From assembly GCA_015501605.1 (NCBI GenBank), contig JADNRZ010000005.1:1860001-1924000 (forward strand): a stretch of DNA of 64,000 nucleotides. Reading direction: 5' to 3'. A program made the position numbers and the translations under genes. Position 1 is the first letter of the stretch. Every line of letters begins with the position of its first letter. The stretch comes from Panaeolus papilionaceus. Lineage: Eukaryota; Basidiomycota; Agaricomycetes; Agaricales. Positions 58,566 to 64,000 of the stretch are shown piece by piece. The notes beneath the pieces are model-generated. The model worked only from the letters and a program-made list of their open reading frames with translations, did no database searches and was not told the DNA's origin.

Positions 58566-60061
58566 ATGGAAATCCATGTTGACCAAGCCTTCCCTCTGGA
58601 AATCATTCAGGAGATAATCAATCACATTGGACCCGATAACAAGGACGATCTGATCTCACTTGGACTTGTAAATTCCGCATTTGCTCAAATGCGTAGGCCG
58701 CTTCTTTTTCAGAAAGTTAAACTCGATCCGCGAGGACTGGATATATATCACGAGAGGCTTATGGGTCTCATTGAAAGAAATCCTCGTCTGTCGTTGCATG
58801 TTCGGCACATTACCTGCGACAGACGTGTCTATGATCGTGCTAAACAGCTATCCAGCGCCTTTTATCTTCAATTTCCGAATGTCGACCACCTTTCCATTCA
58901 TTCATACTCACCATTATCGCGCGTTGAGATACCTATCCCCGTTGTGTTGCATCATTTCTTGTCAACTGAGCGGCTTACCAAACTTCATTTGCACCGGTTG
59001 GACGATACACCTATCATTCAGATACTCAATCAATCAAACTTACGCCATCTCGAGCTCAGTGCTTGCCGTCTTGGGGCATGGCACCTTGACTTCTCTGATA
59101 GCAATTTTGGACGCGTCGAATCAAGGCTCGGGGCGTTCATTGGCTCAATGTTTCTTGATCATTCACTTCCCTTTGCCCTACTCTATTGTCAACAACTCAA
59201 AGAACTTGACATCGAATGCCTTCCGGATAACCAATTTGGGTATGTATTTGGCCCTACCGATACCTCAATGATCCCAGTACAGCACCGGCCACCCTCTTCG
59301 TTCCCAGGGCTGACATCGATCATATGCTCTGCTGCAAACGATTGGTCATCTTTCTGCCTTGCCGCAGAGAGAGAAGACATAAAGGCGTTTCATTCAGTAA
59401 AAAATATCAAGATCCGTCAGAAGCTAGGGATTTATGGTCGACCACACTGGGGTACTGTGAGCACACTATTCAACCACATCGCAAATCTGGAGACATTGCA
59501 CATAGAAGGTGAGAAGACTTTAGGTGTAAAATGCGCCATATTAACATTTCTTGATCATCAGGAACGACTGAAATCTTGGATACTCATTTCCTCTTCTTCC
59601 ACCTTCCACTGTGCTTCATCAATTGTGGACACTCGCTTCGAACGCTATACATCCATCGAGCGATGCAACACTATAATTCAATGATGATCCAAGAACTATG
59701 TCGAGCCCTTGAAAGCGCAGGAAAGAACGCCGCCCTCGAACATTTCGTGCTAAACCTATTTTTTACGGAACCGAGTACAACACTATTCCTTCCAGACGGC
59801 CTGGAGTGTTGGCGACGGCTGGACCAGGTTTTGATGCGCGATCGAGTTTCGGACTTCCCACACCTTCGCTACGTGGAAATAAGCGTTTCTGTTCCGTTGA
59901 AGACGCTTCACACAAAGGAGGTAAACGTTAAACACAGAGGCCATCATGTCAAGTACACGGAACACTCTTCATCACAATACGCCCGTCTTTTTGATGAGCC
60001 CCTGGCGTGTCTTCGAGGTGCAAATGACGTCGAGGTGCACTGTGCGGTTTATGCTTGGTAG
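58566..60061 (+). CDS. F-box protein
   Basis: Exons 58566-59508 and 59562-60061 give an open 480-aa protein. The F-box-like start is FPLEIIQEIINHIGPDNKDDLISLGLVNSAF followed by RRPLLFQKVKL (residues 8-55). Leucine-rich repeats follow (LTKLHLHRLDD, LRHLELSACRLG, LKELDIECL, LETLHIEG, SLRTLYIHR). This is the usual plan of agaric F-box/LRR proteins, probable substrate receptors of SCF ligases. Nothing in the sequence suggests damage. Confidence 0.8.
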
Positions 60062-62125
60062 GTCGTGTAAAGATGTATGTCTACATAAACTTTTTGTCAC
60101 TATTTTTACTTGAAGACCCCGAGAATCATAACTTTATGCGCTGAGTAGCATTCATGATCATGACAAGCGCAAGCTTAACCTGTGGGGGTTGAGCTAACAC
60201 ACCTCCCATCATAACACGCCCAGCAGCCCTATAGACACCGTTAGCCAGCCGCCAACGCTTAAAAAACAAACAACAGCGGACCAGTCAAGCGCTCTCGACT
60301 ACGGTATCTCCATGTTGAATATCCTAAGTCCTCGCTATCTTGGCATATCACCAAGAGCATCTCACCCCGTCGTTCCGATTGAGATCTTAAAAACTGTCGG
60401 CGTTCGTGGTCTCATTTGGCTTGGCGGCCTTTGGAAGACGCGTTTCTTGCGTTTGGAGGTCGTTTATACGCTTTCACCCACCCGCATTCCATCTTGGCAA
60501 ACCATGTTGAAGGCATGTTCGACTTTCCGAGTTCATAGCCTCTCTGTCTGTATTCGCAAGGGCCGATCAGCGACAACTTGTTTTGGTGTTCATGAAAGCC
60601 GGGTCAGCCTTTCATTCCGTCTTTTTGGTGGCAACTAGTGCGCTACTTCGGGTAAGAAGGATGACAGTGGGGCACATCGCGCTTGTCTTTGGGGCAGAGT
60701 ACCTTCGGACTGTCTAAGGGGACGGTCGGCACAATACTTGGATGGATTAACGACAGTCATGAGGTAATCGTGGCTAACAAAAATCGTCCATCTTAGCCTT
60801 GCGTCCTTGGGTAGGCAACCGCTCTGAAGATCTATGAACCTTTTGCTTCAACCCCACACGCGCGTATATGATTATACACCTGGGTCAAGATACTCTACTT
60901 AAATAGCGATTCATCCAGTAACTTATCGTTCATTGCCCTCTGACAAGATGCGACACTTCATCGATAACTTGAGCATCGCACTTCAAACGACGTGCTGTGC
61001 CAAATCAGAAATACATATTATAAAATCGTAAACAGCCATGTCAAGAGGCTGTTCATTTCTAACGGGTGGCTCATCAACGCATCACTGACCAGTGAAATTG
61101 TTGTGATTTCGAAGGCCTTACTTATCCATGAAAGCATTTCGCCCTTCTCATAAGCACTCAATGTTCTAATGACGTCACTACCTCAGCTGACGCACGTAGG
61201 ACGGTTCATACATAGCACAAGTAAAACGGGATAACAACAATCCAATCTTTCACCCTTGTCTGATGAAGTTATACTAAAAGAGCTGGGCACCTATTAATTT
61301 TCTTTCACGTCAGTGTCCAGTAGATAAATGGTCATGGACGTATAGCAAACACATGAATAGGTACCGTTGTCTCTTTGATCCTTTACCTTTGACCTAAATT
61401 GACCATGAGTGCTCTGGCATCGATATCTTGTGTTAACCGTCGGGGAATGCTCAGGATTTAACTCGCACTAATGTCGAATAAGAAAACTCCATTTCCTGTC
61501 TGGAAACTTAGTGTCGGTCCCTCATCTAAAAGGGTACCGTACAGGAGAGGATGAGGGACCGACGAGATTACTGGGAACGCAGCTCAGGGCTAGGTACCAT
61601 GGCCCATCGGGCCGAGCTATACCCCCACACAGCCACAACGTCATATTGATTAAGTAGCTGAATACTCACCTCAGTTGTACTTAACTTCACCGTCTTTTCA
61701 TCCCGACCCTTCCAAATCGCAAGGTCCACCAAATCTTCACTCAGTGCTTACCTTGAGTGAAGCGACACATCATCAGTCATCACAACCCAACCTACCATAA
61801 CAAGAGACAAAGGCCATGCTCTCAACGTGCATTCCCTTTCTTACACATCGCACCCAAAAAGAATTATCAAAATATTCATTATGTATGTGTATGTATGAGT
61901 GGGGGAGTACACCTATCAAAGCTAGATAGCAATGACGCGATGTACGAGGGCAGTGATTAACAATATCGAGCATTATAGGTGTATGCAGAGATGATGGTAA
62001 TGATGGGTCATGAGTAGGATATGGCGGAAAGATGAAGTTCAGAGCGAGTGGATGGGATGGGATGCATCTGAACTCTTTTGGGCGGATGTGGTGGGCGACG
62101 AGGGGAGCCAAAAAGGGAGAGACGC
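60062..62125. other. No gene recognised; one short perfect inverted repeat
   Basis: A plus frame at 60312-60638 lacks recognisable motifs. See the inverted repeat at 61513-61563. Confidence 0.45.
61513..61563. repeat. Perfect 14-bp inverted repeat
   Basis: GTCGGTCCCTCATC (61513-61526) is exactly complementary to 61550-61563, with a 23-base spacer. It could be a structured RNA, a terminator-like hairpin or a footprint of an excised element. Confidence 0.7.
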
Positions 62126-63368
62126 TTATGCGTCAACGAAGGACCTGACTTTGCCCAACCACTTGACATATTCCTAAAAAGAAGACAGTTAAGCACCAAT
62201 CCCAGAGGAATAAAAGGGTTCACGAACCTGTTGCTCCTTGTGGGTAGCGTATTCAGGAATGAACGTGGCCAAGGTCTCGTTGATGCCTCGCTCGTTCAGG
62301 TACTTCTCGAACTCATCCTGGACGGTCTGGTCGAGAGTCTCGAACTGTGAAAACCAACCGTGTGAGCATCACATTCATTTCATTTAAGGAGATAAAGGCA
62401 ACACACCTGGGGACCAATGTAAACACCGCGACGTTGCCAGTCGGCCTCAGCGGTGAGCTCAGTGCCGAGTTTGGCATTTTCATAGAAGGAGATGTTCTCA
62501 ATAACGAAAGTGTCTTCTTGGCAGAAGAGGTCGACATTGATGCAACCAGGGGCATTGGCCTATAAATATGCAGATATTAGACTCATCACTGAAATAGAAA
62601 TGGATCAAGCTGGCAGACCTTGGTGATGGAAACTGAAGCGCGGATGGCGGCGGGAGGGGTGACATCCTCTTCCTCGTTCTCGGCTTCGGTGTCTTCTAGG
62701 AGGTTGTCCTCGGTGATGTCAGCAATGGAGAACATGACGCGAATGCTATTATCACAGGTGAGCAAAAGTTGTAGAGAACACGAGCTATAACGCGTACCTC
62801 TCGTCACCGAACTTGCGGCTGAGAGTAACCTCGTCGTTTCCACGAACATCTTCAATCTTTTGAAAACAACTGAGAAAAATAAGAGGAATGTGGAATAGAA
62901 AATACTCACCGACCAGACACCCTGTTCAAGGAATGACCTGACACCCTCTGGTGTCTGATTGTCAGCTGCAGTCTCTTGCTCGTACTTGAGCTCCTCCTGA
63001 AGTTTCTGGGAGAGTGCAACGTCGGCTACAGAAGAAGTTACGTTGTCAGAAATGTAACTTCACAGCGAAACGAGGGAATGAGGTTTGCAACCAGGCAATA
63101 AGCTTGCAGGCAATGTGTCCAAACCAACTTGGCTCTCCAACTCGCTTGAACCCCTTCTAAAATTGAATAAACACTCACTGGTACCACTTCCGAACCTTCC
63201 TGCGGATGCTGAGAAAGCCCTAAGACTAGCACGGCTTAAAACGTTCGACGAAACCAATGAAGGCCTCGCAACAGTAGAAAGCAGTGAAACACGCATGCCA
63301 GCGACCATTCTGGCGGGCCTGATGGCCTGTGCGCGAGCGACGGTTCTCAGAGCAGCAAAAGCAGACAT
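62126..63368 (-). CDS. MAM33: Mitochondrial p32-family acidic matrix protein
   Basis: Seven exons (63368-63179, 63025-62910, 62856-62798, 62745-62619, 62559-62407, 62344-62228, 62173-62126) give 269 aa. An Arg/Ser/Ala-rich presequence (residues 1-60: ALRTVARAQAIRPARM ... LRAFSASAGRFGSG) targets the matrix. The mature part follows the p32/gC1qR/MAM33 pattern: ALSQKLQEELKYEQE near the start, an acidic loop (EDNLLEDTEAENEEEDV), INVDLFCQEDTFVIENISFY, then the C-terminal helices with YLNERGINETLATFIPEYA and YVKWLGKVRSFVDA. The family forms doughnut-shaped trimers and supports mitochondrial translation and respiration. All intron phases are consistent, and the gene looks fully functional. Confidence 0.95.
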
Positions 63369-64000
63369 TTTTGGAGGATAGTAAGAACTTTGGAAGTGGA
63401 TAGAAATGGGTGGTGAGAAGGAGAGTGGAAACTGGAGGGCAAAATTTTGAACAGAACGGAAATGTCACGCGTTGCTTGGCTTTGTTTGACACTGGGGGCT
63501 TTTGGCGGCGGAGGCAAACATGGAACCAATGAGCGCTCGGGGATGTTTCCGAATCTTTCTCTCCTACGCTTTTGTCGGTTTATGGATCTGAGAGCTATGG
63601 ACCAGGTACATTAAGTCATGTCCTCAATCTGCACGATTGTCGAATTTTGCACGGTTCGTGTTTCACGGATACCACATCGTCCATGTTGGAATTTTCGTTT
63701 TTTTGGTCCTTACTAAGGCTTTCTTAGCCAGTTGGTTTGCCTCGTTTCTTCCCATAATCAGATATGCTTTTCACCCTGTTTCGTGTTAAACTGACACTTG
63801 AAGAACTCCGTCGCTTTTCCAAACTATTCTATTTTATTCTGTGTCAACATGTTCCAATTCCATCTTCTTGTCGGTCTCCTACATGTTCACCGTCTTTCTT
63901 TAAATGTCGAGACGTCGCGCCCCATGAAAACCATCCATTCTTCCCTTTTGTGCTCGCTCCTGCGTTTTATCGTTCAAATTATATCGCAGCCTAATTCTTG
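63369..64000. other. MAM33 upstream region; no other gene recognised
   Basis: The first few hundred bases should hold the MAM33 promoter. A plus frame at 63764-63994 has no recognisable motif. Confidence 0.45.

Overview
The window looks like a chromosome segment from an agaricomycete basidiomycete (a mushroom-forming fungus). The genes carry many short introns of about 45-60 bp, mostly GT-AG with a few GC-AG. Families typical of that group are present: a Plavaka-type transposase, a DUF6532-like protein, BTB proteins and several F-box genes. The mitochondrial p32-family gene MAM33 at the right edge is a conserved single-copy-type anchor. All calls come from reading the sequence; no database search was run.

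Most of the first 48 kb is three large DNA transposons, and each lies inside a different member of one minus-strand gene family that encodes a C2H2 zinc finger split by an intron (genes A, B and C). Element 1 (1-5194, right part only) ends inside gene A. Element 2 (13014-31663, 18,650 bp) has about 170-bp terminal inverted repeats and a perfect 8-bp target duplication ATACCGAT, and interrupts gene B. Element 3 (34993-48203, 13,211 bp) starts CAGG, ends CCTG, is flanked by AT, and interrupts gene C. Removing element 2 or 3 with one target copy rejoins the host reading frame exactly.

Elements 1 and 2 belong to one family. They share a DDE integrase-like gene (both copies dead), a second companion gene directly downstream, a divergent BTB-like gene, a C/T-rich stretch, subterminal tandem repeats and a terminus beginning ATGGTG. 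Element 2 also carries a second BTB gene and a Spt5-like (NGN plus KOW) gene. Two foldback elements of 3.6-3.9 kb, with 1.2-1.36 kb inverted arms and 7-bp target duplications, are nested in element 2: one in a coding exon of the Spt5-like gene, one in an intron of the integrase-like gene.

Element 3 is a different superfamily. It carries an apparently intact 1056-aa Plavaka-type transposase, a divergent DUF6532-like gene, a 771-aa Spt5-like gene and two unrecognised genes. That Spt5-like genes travel in two unrelated large transposons, and that both element types sit in paralogues of one zinc-finger family, are the most unusual observations here.

From 48.8 kb to the end the sequence looks like ordinary host chromosome: F-box genes (two intact, others decayed), a small protein with a possible eIF4E-binding motif, and MAM33. 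A decayed F-box gene also lies between elements 1 and 2 (8.2-10.3 kb).
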